Part shown: in pieces, positions 53,842 through 62,194 of the stretch
How the letters are laid out: the number at the start of each line of letters is the position of its first letter
Position numbering within the stretch: the stretch's first letter is position 1
DNA from: JAHRAW01 sp965262585
GTDB lineage: Bacteria > Pseudomonadota > Gammaproteobacteria > Arenicellales > Poriferihabitantaceae
Direction: 5' to 3'
Assembly (NCBI GenBank): GCA_965262585.1
Contig: OZ253546.1
Location: 1,116,001-1,180,000, forward strand
Length of the DNA: 64,000 nt
Notes under the pieces: generated by a model
The model's database searches: none
Told to the model about the DNA's origin: nothing
The model's input: only the letters and a program-made list of their open reading frames with translations
Made by a program: the position numbers and the translations under genes

Positions 53842-55544
53842 GCCCGATGCCCCGCCGTCAGCCGCCGCACCGCCAATAACAAGCCGAATAATCCCAGCAC
53901 CAAAACGCCGTAGAGTGCCACCAGCCAACTGCGAGCGCCGAACAGGGCTTCGCGGTAGGGGGTGTGCAACGGACGGCCGTCGAGGCGCACGCGGTTGTCT
54001 TCGGCGCGCACCACCAGCCGCCCGCCGGGGTCAACGGCGGCGTAGACGAAGCCGACGATGAAGTCGTCAAATTCGGGGGCGATATACGCCACGGCGCGCC
54101 AGCGTAACTGGTCGGATCGCTGTTGTTGCGGCGGCAGCAGTAGCAGCGCGTTTGGCGAAAGCGGTAGCGACAGGCCGCGCCAAATGTCGGGATGGGCGTT
54201 CAAGCGCAACGCCGGGCGCACCGCCGAGCGCACCTCATCGTCCAGTGGCGACGCTTGGTCGCGGCGGCTAATGGCAACGCTACGCAGCCGCCGGTTGGCG
54301 TCGATGATGATTTCGGTATTCGCGCGCGTGCCGGGTGGCAGCGGGGTGACGCTGAGGGATGATTCATCGAGCAATGATTCGTCGGGTCGGAAGGGCCGCT
54401 GAAGTTCCGCCATCAGGTCGCTGATTTGGGCGCGGGCGACAAAATCGAGGGTCGGCGGGGTGGTGAATCCCCGGCGAATGAACTGCTCGAAGTCGGCAAG
54501 TTGATCGCTCGGCGAAGCACCGGCATCGAGGGTCAACTGCAACTTGCCGATGAAATCGAGCAACACCGCGAGTATTTGTTCGGGGGTGGGCGCGGCTCCG
54601 CTGAGCGACAAACCTTGGTCTTCGCGCAGCGACTCCGGGCTCGACAACCGGAAGCGGGCGGCCACCTCGCCTTGCCCGGCTCCTTGTCCGGTAGCACCGA
54701 GCAGCCCCCGCGACCGGCCGCCAAGCCCCGGTTGCGCATTGGGGAAACTGCCGCCACCCAAGCCCGGTATGCCGCCCAAGCCGGGGATGCCGTTGCCGGG
54801 AGTTACGCCGAGTGCCGCACCGCCCGGGAAGGGGGCGGATTCCGATTGCGCGCCGCCACCTGCCCCAGAGGAGTCGGGCGGTGGCCAGATTTCGCTACCG
54901 CCCGCACCGCCACCCGCGCCGTCCGCCAACTCCGGCAGGGCCGAGTGCCCTTCTCCACCCGCAGTGCCCCGGCAATCCTGAGCGGCGACGCCCGGCGGAC
55001 AACGCCCGGCACCGGCGAAGCCCAGCCCGCCGCCGTCAAGGAAATGCCAATGGCGCACCGTGATGCCGTGGTCGCGCAGGATGGACATCGCCAGATAAAA
55101 CTGGGCGACGTCGTATACATCGGTACGCAGTCGCGGTTTGCTATCCTCATCGAAACCATCCAGCCACGCATCCATCGCATTCGGATCGCGCAGCAATTCT
55201 TCGCGGCTCCAGATCGCCCCGCTGTAGAACTCGCGCACAAACTTGCGGTGCAGTTCGATGATCGGCAGCAACCGGGGATCGTGTACTTGATCGAGGGGCG
55301 AGGCGCGGTAGTCATGCAGGCTCGCCGGTGGGCTGGCGGCGAGGCTGTTGAGTACCAGCGAAGTGCTGAACCGGCGGCTCATCATGGTTTCCACTTCTTC
55401 CACTTGAGCGCTGGTGCGCTGTTCGTGCTCGGTGCGCGCGGCGATGCTGAGCACGATGACGATGATCAACATCGCCAGACCGTTGGCGAGGATGTCCACC
55501 AACGCCACCCCGGCGAAGTCCAGCGTGCTCGCGCCGCGTTTCAC
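53838..55544 (-). CDS. ExbD/MotB-like membrane protein with Gly-rich linker
   Basis: 568 residues. The N-terminal membrane segment VALVDILANGLAMLIIVIVL aligns with the ExbD/TolR helix and carries an aspartate (Asp18) at the proton-binding position. A large periplasmic part follows, with a low-complexity Gly/Pro-rich linker at about 190-290 (PGNGIPGLGGIPGLGGG), then a folded region. It ends with a second membrane helix (SWLVALYGVLVLGLFGLLLAV). Overlaps both neighbours by 4 bp. Not a standard family; role as ion-coupled stator partner is inferred. Confidence 0.7.
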   Translation of the reverse strand: MKRGASTLDFAGVALVDILANGLAMLIIVIVLSIAARTEHEQRTSAQVEEVETMMSRRFSTSLVLNSLAASPPASLHDYRASPLDQVHDPRLLPIIELHRKFVREFYSGAIWSREELLRDPNAMDAWLDGFDEDSKPRLRTDVYDVAQFYLAMSILRDHGITVRHWHFLDGGGLGFAGAGRCPPGVAAQDCRGTAGGEGHSALPELADGAGGGAGGSEIWPPPDSSGAGGGAQSESAPFPGGAALGVTPGNGIPGLGGIPGLGGGSFPNAQPGLGGRSRGLLGATGQGAGQGEVAARFRLSSPESLREDQGLSLSGAAPTPEQILAVLLDFIGKLQLTLDAGASPSDQLADFEQFIRRGFTTPPTLDFVARAQISDLMAELQRPFRPDESLLDESSLSVTPLPPGTRANTEIIIDANRRLRSVAISRRDQASPLDDEVRSAVRPALRLNAHPDIWRGLSLPLSPNALLLLPPQQQRSDQLRWRAVAYIAPEFDDFIVGFVYAAVDPGGRLVVRAEDNRVRLDGRPLHTPYREALFGARSWLVALYGVLVLGLFGLLLAVRRLTAGHRA

Positions 55545-56089
55545 GGCTTTTCCTCGGCGTATTCGCGGATGTAGTTGGGAATATCGTTGAGCGCCACCGA
55601 CTTCAGCAATTCGTTATCGGCGATTACCCAGCCGATGGTCAGGACTTGCTGCGGCCACATCGATCTCAAGCACTCCCGCGCCGCGGCCATGGTCGGCACG
55701 CTGCCCTCGAGCATGAAGAACACCAGTTGGTCGCCGTCGTTCTCATACACGCGGCGCGCATAATCGCGGAACGAACTACCGGCGTCGCACACCGTGGTCG
55801 GGTTGATGCTACGGCCGCTTTCAATGATGCGCAATTCGCCGGGGAAGGTAATCACCACATAACCGCTGCCGCCGTCGAGCCGCTCGATGCGGTATAAGCC
55901 GTCTTCGTCGCCGCGCTCCAGCCGTTCGCGTTGCGCCGCGTCTGAATACAAATTGACGATCACCAAAAAAACCAGCAGCAAGCCGAACACGCCGCCGAAG
56001 ATCGCCATCATCGGCGCATTGTTTTCCTCTTGCAGTACGCCGCCAGAGGCGCGGCCCGGTGATGACCCCGATGATGACCTAAACGCCAC
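55541..56089 (-). CDS. Small ExbD/TolR-like single-anchor membrane protein lacking the membrane aspartate
   Basis: 182 residues from GTG 56089, which overlaps the upstream stop by 11 bp; no ATG lies between. One membrane helix (APMMAIFGGVFGLLLVFLVI) is followed by a periplasmic domain with two visible cysteines (VCDAGSS and RECLRSMW). Size and topology are those of ExbD/TolR, but the helix lacks an acidic residue, so it cannot carry protons in the canonical way. Its 3' end overlaps the next gene by 4 bp. Confidence 0.65.
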   Translation of the reverse strand: MAFRSSSGSSPGRASGGVLQEENNAPMMAIFGGVFGLLLVFLVIVNLYSDAAQRERLERGDEDGLYRIERLDGGSGYVVITFPGELRIIESGRSINPTTVCDAGSSFRDYARRVYENDGDQLVFFMLEGSVPTMAAARECLRSMWPQQVLTIGWVIADNELLKSVALNDIPNYIREYAEEKP

Positions 56090-57137
56090 GCGCCGCTTCC
56101 CGCGCCGTTTCCCGCACTCGCCGCTCCAGAGTCGCGAGCAGGCGTTCTTCACCACGCTGCACCAGCACCAGCATCAGCGTCAGCACCACGCTCAGCGACA
56201 GCGCGATGAGGGTGGTGTCAAAGGCGATGCCGAGCGGGGCGATGGCGCCGTCGAGGTCGCTCGACAAACTGGTAAGTCCGGCGTCCGAGGCGATGATGCG
56301 GCGGATGCCTTCGGCGGCCAGCGAGATGCCGAGCACGGTGCCAATGAAACCAAGGATCGGCACCGCCCAACTGATGTAGCGCGGCAGCAGCCATGATTCT
56401 TCGTGGCGTCGCCATAGCAACTGCAGCCCTTCGTCCATTTCGGTGGGGTTGGCGGTCAGGTCATCGAGGCTCGCGGTAAATGAATTCGCGCGCACCGACC
56501 AGCGCGCCAGCACACGGCGCAGATACCAGCCGTTCCACCACTTGCCAAGCAACAGCAACGACCCCCAGAAGAACAGCAGCACGGTCAGCGGCGGAATCAC
56601 GCCGCGTTCGAGGAAACGCCGCGTCACCGCCTGCGCCTGATCGCCACTGCGCGCCAGCAGTTCCAAGCCGAGTATCAAACCGGCGCACAAGATCAGCGCG
56701 GTGACCAGCGATGCCAGAATGCCGGGCCCGTAGAACAGCCGCGCCAGCCGCTCGAGGGATTCGTCATGCTCGCCGGAGGCCGCCGCGGCAACCCACAGGT
56801 TGCAGGCGTGGAGGGCGAGGGCGGCGACCACCAACGGCGCCATGCGCCCGGCCCATGAACGGCTGGCACCGTCGGCGATAACCTGCCATGCGGGCACCGC
56901 CAGCACCAGCGCAACGGTGATCAGGGCGATGATGCCGAGCACCAGCAGGCAACTAAACAGCGCGCGGCGGGTGCCGATGGAAAGCCAAGTGGCGGCCACC
57001 GCCAGCAGCGCCACCCCCGGCGGCACCGCCGCCAGTTGCAACGGCAACTCCAGCACCAACGCCAGATTGACGGCAACCAGTGCCAGCAAGATGAAATAAA
57101 ACAGCAACAACAAGCGAGCCGGCCAATGCAAGGTCAT
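56079..57137 (-). CDS. MotA/TolQ/ExbB-family proton channel protein
   Basis: 352 residues. The C-terminal third carries the family signature: YISWAVPILGFIGTVLGISL, a cytoplasmic stretch, then APLGIAFDTTLIALSLSVVL, with threonines at the channel positions (T of IGTVLG and AFDTT). The N-terminal two thirds add about five further hydrophobic segments, more than in TolQ or ExbB. First gene of a four-gene operon with 11- and 4-bp overlaps; by family it would use the proton gradient to drive its single-anchor partners. Confidence 0.85.
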   Translation of the reverse strand: MTLHWPARLLLLFYFILLALVAVNLALVLELPLQLAAVPPGVALLAVAATWLSIGTRRALFSCLLVLGIIALITVALVLAVPAWQVIADGASRSWAGRMAPLVVAALALHACNLWVAAAASGEHDESLERLARLFYGPGILASLVTALILCAGLILGLELLARSGDQAQAVTRRFLERGVIPPLTVLLFFWGSLLLLGKWWNGWYLRRVLARWSVRANSFTASLDDLTANPTEMDEGLQLLWRRHEESWLLPRYISWAVPILGFIGTVLGISLAAEGIRRIIASDAGLTSLSSDLDGAIAPLGIAFDTTLIALSLSVVLTLMLVLVQRGEERLLATLERRVRETAREAARGV

Positions 57138-57274
57138 GTGTGTTTCCAGTGTGGGGTGTCAGGGTGTTCAGACTAATGGGCTTTGAGGTCGAATCAACGG
57201 CAAGGTTCCCGTGCCGACTTTTGGTCACCGATTTTGGATACCCATGATTCGGATACCCAAGACCGGCACCGCCT

Positions 57275-57283
57275 ATTATATCA
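57275..57283 (-). promoter_or_regulatory. Extended -10 element upstream of the channel operon
   Basis: On the minus strand the sequence reads TGATATAAT, a TGn extended -10 with perfect TATAAT, about 135 nt before the channel gene ATG. No clear -35 box. Confidence 0.45.
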
Positions 57284-57379
57284 CCTCGACACCAGTTGGC
57301 GAGTCACTGTGTATGCGCAATGCGGGGGGGAGACCCCCCGCGCGTCCCTGCGCGCCGGGGTGGTCTGATGTTTTTGTGG

Positions 57380-57430
57380 GGGACAGGTCGCGACCTGTCC
57401 CTTGCCTGTCCGAAGCGGCGTAAGCCGCTC
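57380..57430. repeat. 22-bp perfect palindrome plus GCGGC repeat
   Basis: GGGACAGGTCG/CGACCTGTCCC (57380-57401) followed by AAGCGGCGTAAGCCGCTCC, the same modules as at 25.9 and 52.2 kb. It lies just after the surface-protein stop codon and might act as a transcript end. Confidence 0.75.
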
Positions 57431-57433
57431 CTT

Positions 57434-60385
57434 TTAGAAACTTACTTCGCCCTTTAGCAGAACGGCATGGGTTGGGGTAGTCGTGCGCTCTTGGCGTTCG
57501 CCGGATAGGGTTAGGGTGTATCTAGTGCCGGATTTCCAGTTTATTCCGAGGCGGTAACTGTCGGTGGTGCCGATGGTTAGTTCGCTGTAGGGGGTTACTA
57601 TGGCGTTCCAGCGGGGGACGGGGGTTCCGTAGCCGATGCGGGCGTCCATGTATGGACGGGGGTCGGCGGTTGTGTCGGCTTTGTTGGTGGCGTTGAATAG
57701 GGCTTGGATGCCGCTTTGGCTTTCGCCGTAGCCGGGGGTTATGTTGAAGGATAGGCCCTGGCCATCGGATCCGGGTTGCAGGCGCACGCTACCGCTAATC
57801 CCCCATTCTTCGTATTCGCCGCTATGGCCGAGCAATCCGCGCACACGGCCTTCTACGGTTACGCGGGTTATCGGGTTGCTATATTGCACGCCGCCGCCGA
57901 CCTCGAGGCCGACGCCGTTCTCGCCATCGCCGCCGTCATATCGCGCGCCGATTTCCAACGAGGGTTCGTATAACCCGCCACCGGCGGTGATGCGCTTTTG
58001 GCTGGCTTCCAGCGCAAGTCGCACGCGGGTTGTGTCTATGTCTTGAGCAAGAATTGGGGTGGTACTTGTGGCGTTGCCTTCGATTTCCAATTCGGTGCTC
58101 GATACTTCGCCTTTCAAATACACTTCGGTTGCTTCGATTTGCAATACCCGACCGCTACCGCCGATTGATAAACTGCGCGAGTTGATGTCGCTCGAAGTTT
58201 TGGTGCCGCCGCCGTTGCCGGTAGGAGTGATCTCTAAATCACCTTCGCCATATCCGGCGGTCGCCCATAAATCCAATACGCCCACGCTCCAGCCGATATA
58301 AGGATTCACGCTGGCCAAGTCGATTTCGTATTCGCCTTTTGTAAGGGCGGCAGTCGTATTCTCCGGGTCGTCAAAATCAAAATCGCCCTGCACCCACGAA
58401 GCCGCCACGCCGACCAATAAATCCGGGTGCATACGCGCATCAAAGCCGAGATGAATGCCGGATAACTCGCCGTCCCAATCCAATGTGTTGCCCTCGCCGG
58501 ATAAATCACGGTATTCGCCGCTTCCCCAAAATGCCAACGGGGAACCGCCGGACGCTCCGTCACCGCTCGCATTCAGCGGCATCACAAAATCGGAACCGGA
58601 CAATAATTCTTTGAAATCACGATTGCCTTCGCTCATCGCTTGGCCGTGGGTTTGCAATGCGGTTGCTATGCTGCCCTGTCCGCCGAAGTTGAGGCTGGGG
58701 GTGGGGCTTGCCGATAACTCAATGCGCTGCGCAATCGCGCCGCTTACGCTGGCTGATATGGCTTGCGCAACATTCGGCAATATTACTTCGTTGGCCATAG
58801 CGATGGCGGCGGACTGGTCGGTGGGCGGGTCGGTGCCCGGGTCGGTGGGCGGCGCAGCCCCGGCGGTTACGGTGATGACCCCCGTATCGGTTCCCATGTT
58901 ACCGCTCAGGTCGGTTGCGGTCAGCGTGAAAGTCAACATCGCATTATCCGTCAACCCACTCGGTGCGGTGAAAGTTATGGTGTCGGTGTCCGCATTCCTC
59001 AAACTCACCGTCGGCACACCGCCGGTCTGCGTCCACGCATAAGTCGGCAGTACGCCGGTCAGATCGCTGTTAGCAGTGCCGGTCAGCGTTACATTTGCGC
59101 CCTCATCCACGGTTTGGTCAAGCGACACACTGACGGTCGGCTCGTCGGCTATTGCGATTACGGTGATACTCACCATGTCCGCCGCCGAACTCTGCACCGG
59201 GTCACTGACCACCAGACTGAAGACATGCACCGTATTCACCATGAACTCACCACGCAGCACGAAGAAGGTCGGTCGTGCGGTGGTTTCACTGATAAATGCC
59301 TCCGGCACCGTCGTCGGCCCGCTAACCTTCGTCCACAAATAGGTCAGCGGCTGGCCTTCCGGATCGCTGCTGCCGCCGCCGTTGAATAAGTACTGAAATC
59401 CCTGGAACACGGATGCGTCAGGCCCGGCATTGGCGACCGGCGGAGCGTTCGGCGTAGAGTTGGTGTCGGCTTGCACCGTGATCACCACCTCATCGGGCGC
59501 CGAATCTATATCCCCGTCATTGGTCGTCAGACTGAAGGTCAACGCCAAATTACTCCCCACCCCCAATGGCGCCTTGACGGTAGCCACTTGCATATCCGCA
59601 TTTGTCAATAGCACCGACGGCCTACCCACCTGTTCCCACTGATAGGTCAGAGTCGCGCTTTCCGGATCCACGCCGCCGCCGGTCAAGGTCACGGTCGCGC
59701 CTTCATCCACGGTTTGGTCAGATCCGGCCACGGCAGTCGGCCGCTGGGTGTTCGTCTGGGCAACGATTGTGATTAGTACCGTGGTGAACGAAATACCCGA
59801 GTCCGTAAGGGACGAGTCGGTGACACTTAGGAGGAAACGAAACTCCTTGGCCGTAGCCAAACTCGGCGCCGTGAAAGTCGGCATGACCGTAGCCGGATTC
59901 ATCAGGGTCACCATCACCAGCGGCAGATTATAGTCCTCATCCTGTGACCAACTATATACCAGATTAGTGGTTCCTCCGGACACATCGCGGCTGGCGCTGG
60001 CGTCCAAGGTCACCGTCTCGCCGGCCAACACGGTTTGGTCCGGTCCGGCGTTGCCGCTCGGAGTCGGGGTATCCTGCGCGGCGACTTGCGAGGACAGCCC
60101 TAAAAGAAGGCCGATAACGAGCAGGAGCGATGCAATCCCCTCAAAATCAAAATTTTCATTTGGGGGGGGGGGGGGGGGGTATGCGGTGTAATCCCCCGCC
60201 GCGCAAAACCACCGAAGGCGCGTGTGAAAGCAAGACTTTTTTGTTGAATATTCATAGTTCTTTAACTCCGGCGTTGTATATGGGTGTAGTGGTGTTTCAT
60301 TTGCTTGGCGACAGTCAGGGTGTCTAATGCTGCTGATGGCATGGGTGTTCTCTGAAGAAATCAAGTTTCGTAAGCGTAGCACCAT
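57434..60385 (-). CDS. PKD-repeat surface protein with C-terminal outer-membrane beta-barrel, phase-variable leader
   Basis: The open frame gives up to 983 residues. After a signal-type hydrophobic stretch (SLLLVIGLLLGLSSQVAAQ) come four PKD/cadherin-like Ig repeats (each with ...DQTV..G..VTL and a Y.W(T/S/E)Q/K strand), a Pro/Asp linker (TDPGTDPPTD) and a barrel of about 400 residues with VAQAISASVSGAIAQRIE at its entry and terminal Phe, as in autotransporter-type proteins. The start with the best ribosome site is ATG 60255 (GGAG ten bases upstream), but the poly-C tract at 60162-60179 puts it out of frame; the in-frame ATG 60385 has no good site. Probably an adhesin in the OFF state. Confidence 0.75.
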   Translation of the reverse strand: MVLRLRNLISSENTHAISSIRHPDCRQANETPLHPYTTPELKNYEYSTKKSCFHTRLRWFCAAGDYTAYPPPPPPNENFDFEGIASLLLVIGLLLGLSSQVAAQDTPTPSGNAGPDQTVLAGETVTLDASASRDVSGGTTNLVYSWSQDEDYNLPLVMVTLMNPATVMPTFTAPSLATAKEFRFLLSVTDSSLTDSGISFTTVLITIVAQTNTQRPTAVAGSDQTVDEGATVTLTGGGVDPESATLTYQWEQVGRPSVLLTNADMQVATVKAPLGVGSNLALTFSLTTNDGDIDSAPDEVVITVQADTNSTPNAPPVANAGPDASVFQGFQYLFNGGGSSDPEGQPLTYLWTKVSGPTTVPEAFISETTARPTFFVLRGEFMVNTVHVFSLVVSDPVQSSAADMVSITVIAIADEPTVSVSLDQTVDEGANVTLTGTANSDLTGVLPTYAWTQTGGVPTVSLRNADTDTITFTAPSGLTDNAMLTFTLTATDLSGNMGTDTGVITVTAGAAPPTDPGTDPPTDQSAAIAMANEVILPNVAQAISASVSGAIAQRIELSASPTPSLNFGGQGSIATALQTHGQAMSEGNRDFKELLSGSDFVMPLNASGDGASGGSPLAFWGSGEYRDLSGEGNTLDWDGELSGIHLGFDARMHPDLLVGVAASWVQGDFDFDDPENTTAALTKGEYEIDLASVNPYIGWSVGVLDLWATAGYGEGDLEITPTGNGGGTKTSSDINSRSLSIGGSGRVLQIEATEVYLKGEVSSTELEIEGNATSTTPILAQDIDTTRVRLALEASQKRITAGGGLYEPSLEIGARYDGGDGENGVGLEVGGGVQYSNPITRVTVEGRVRGLLGHSGEYEEWGISGSVRLQPGSDGQGLSFNITPGYGESQSGIQALFNATNKADTTADPRPYMDARIGYGTPVPRWNAIVTPYSELTIGTTDSYRLGINWKSGTRYTLTLSGERQERTTTPTHAVLLKGEVSF
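60162..60179. repeat. Poly-G/poly-C tract of 18, likely phase-variation switch
   Basis: Uninterrupted G run on the plus strand (C on the coding strand), between the ATG at 60255 and the signal peptide core of the surface protein. With 18 residues the ATG frame runs into a TAG soon after the tract; 16 or 19 would join it to the main frame. Length of such runs is also prone to sequencing error. Confidence 0.85.
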
Positions 60386-60502
60386 TTTATGGGAAATAAC
60401 AACCTCATTTGCCCGCCACCGAGAGGTTGCGCGTGGACGCGCAATGCGGGGGGATGCCCCCGCGCCTAGTGCAACCTACCTTCGGCGAAAAAAACTGAGT
60501 AC

Positions 60503-61171
60503 TCAATCCACCACAGGATAGCAAGGATCTCCCCACAGTACCTTTGGGTTGTCCATCATGATCAGGATGATGAACGGGACGATTTTTGCTAGGATATTGG
60601 TGCAATCACGTACTTGTTCGCGGTTGGTGGAACTATTCCAGGTTGCGCCGCCATGTATGATTTGGTTTCGCAATACATAGAGCCGGGAGAACAGGTTGGC
60701 CAGCAAGGATTCCGTGTCGTTTGCGGACAGGGCTTTGTTGGCGGCGGCTTTGGCTTTGGAAAATCTGCTTTTCCATTCCGCTTGGTTAATCCTGCCGTTA
60801 TGAAAATCCCAGAACGGCCCGAACACATACCGGTTGTTTAACAGCACGCGGATACTGCTGGAAAACTCGGACCAGACCAAATCAAAGAGCAGTCGGTTGC
60901 GGTCAAGTTTCACCAGCCGACCAATGAAATTCCGAAACAGCGCGCGTTCCGTAAAGAGGCCTCGGTCATCGATCTCGTTTGCGTATGCCGCATTAAACGC
61001 AATCCAAAGAAACACAAACCGCGCATCGTTATCATCGCCGCATCGCTCGGCGCGGTCGAGCCAACTCAAGGCGCGATGGATGCGCAATCCGATATTGTCC
61101 GGGTAGCCGTGGCGTTCCCGCCGCTGGCGTTCTTTTAGCGAAGCAAAGGTCAGATCCAAAATACGTTCCAT
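60503..61171 (-). CDS. HEPN-like domain protein
   Basis: 222 residues from ATG 61171. All-helical, with the HEPN catalytic-type motif R-x4-H in VLRNQIIHGGATW (Arg168, His173) and an N-terminal helix FVFLWIAFNAAYANE typical of ApeA-like HEPN proteins. HEPN proteins are often RNases in toxin or phage-defence modules; activity is inferred from the motif. No obvious antitoxin (MNT) gene is adjacent. The frame extends upstream to 61261 without conservation. Confidence 0.65.
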   Translation of the reverse strand: MERILDLTFASLKERQRRERHGYPDNIGLRIHRALSWLDRAERCGDDNDARFVFLWIAFNAAYANEIDDRGLFTERALFRNFIGRLVKLDRNRLLFDLVWSEFSSSIRVLLNNRYVFGPFWDFHNGRINQAEWKSRFSKAKAAANKALSANDTESLLANLFSRLYVLRNQIIHGGATWNSSTNREQVRDCTNILAKIVPFIILIMMDNPKVLWGDPCYPVVD

Positions 61172-61434
61172 TGTCAAGATGTCGATGTTTGCGGCACGGA
61201 TAGCGAAACCACGCCAGCAGGTTGCGCAATCAAGCCAGCCCCGCATAATACGCCACCGCAATTTACAAACGCAACTTCGGGGGTGTTGGTGGTCGGTGGG
61301 TAATGCTGATAAAATACCGCCTACCCCGGAACTTGCCCGGGGCGTTGCGTGCGGGGTTGTAAGGTCGAATCACCCGATTGAAATTGGATTCCGCTTCAAC
61401 CAATACTTCAAAAAATACTTCGAGAAATCCGGTA

Positions 61435-62184
61435 ATGAATGCTCGTGTTGCGATACTTGTGATCGGTTCCCTGATGTGGGACCAGAAGCTCCATCGCCAG
61501 CAATGGCGCGATGCCAGACTGAGAGTGTGCAACCGGGTTCATTTGACAGTGCCGATTCGCTATGGGCGAAAATCGAGTACTCGAGGCGACACATACACTA
61601 TGGTTTTTTCGCAACTGATGTGTTGTCTGGAAAAAATGGGCATGGGCATCGCAATTCCTTGCGCCCGAAGAATTCGATGCACCTCCGATTTAATTGAAGA
61701 AGCGAAAGCATTATGGGCCGCTGAGCAGCCAACCAAAAACAACGCCCAAAATGAGATATCCGCTGATTGGGGGTGCGTTGGCATTGTCCCCAACCCCAAG
61801 TATTCGCAGGGACACGTTGTTGTCGGTGAATGGTCTGATTGGGTGGATGGGTATAAGAAAAATAAGCCTAACCAGTATCCACAATTAGAAACCGCGTGTG
61901 GTGAAGAGCCGATACTCGGAAACGGCGGCATCCTCAACATTCCGTGGCCGCAGACCAAAACGGGAGAATATTATGACGGTGCTGATATTCTCTTGGCGAC
62001 CGCAACCGCCCCAACCATTTGTGATGGAAAGTATTCGTCGCCGAAGGAAATCGCGCAGGCTTGGAAAGCAGCCGCAAATAAGTACATCTGCTATTTCAGA
62101 AAAAATCGAATGCATGGAATCGTGACCTCGGAGGATGAGCAAATCGAGGAGGTACTTAAAAACCCGGACAACTTACCGAATTGA
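61435..62184 (+). CDS. Uncharacterised protein, possibly gamma-glutamylcyclotransferase-like
   Basis: 249 residues from ATG 61435. The N-terminus VAILVIGSLMWDQKLHRQQW, then HLTVPIRYGRKSSTRGDTYT, recalls the start of GGCT/AIG2-like folds (YGSL-type loop followed by a conserved Arg region), but I cannot confirm the catalytic Glu. The rest (GCVGIVPNPKY, PWPQTKTGEYYDGADILLAT) matches no family I recognise. Followed after about 10 bp by glcB. Upstream, a CCCCGG/CCGGGG hairpin and a TGATAAAAT extended -10 lie near 61310-61345. Confidence 0.5.
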   Translation: MNARVAILVIGSLMWDQKLHRQQWRDARLRVCNRVHLTVPIRYGRKSSTRGDTYTMVFSQLMCCLEKMGMGIAIPCARRIRCTSDLIEEAKALWAAEQPTKNNAQNEISADWGCVGIVPNPKYSQGHVVVGEWSDWVDGYKKNKPNQYPQLETACGEEPILGNGGILNIPWPQTKTGEYYDGADILLATATAPTICDGKYSSPKEIAQAWKAAANKYICYFRKNRMHGIVTSEDEQIEEVLKNPDNLPN

Positions 62185-62194
62185 GAGTGTGATG

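Noticed and set aside
54426..55574. 382-residue open frame on the plus strand
   Set aside because: Antisense to the ExbD-like gene, low-complexity Arg/Ala/Gly composition, no start signal.
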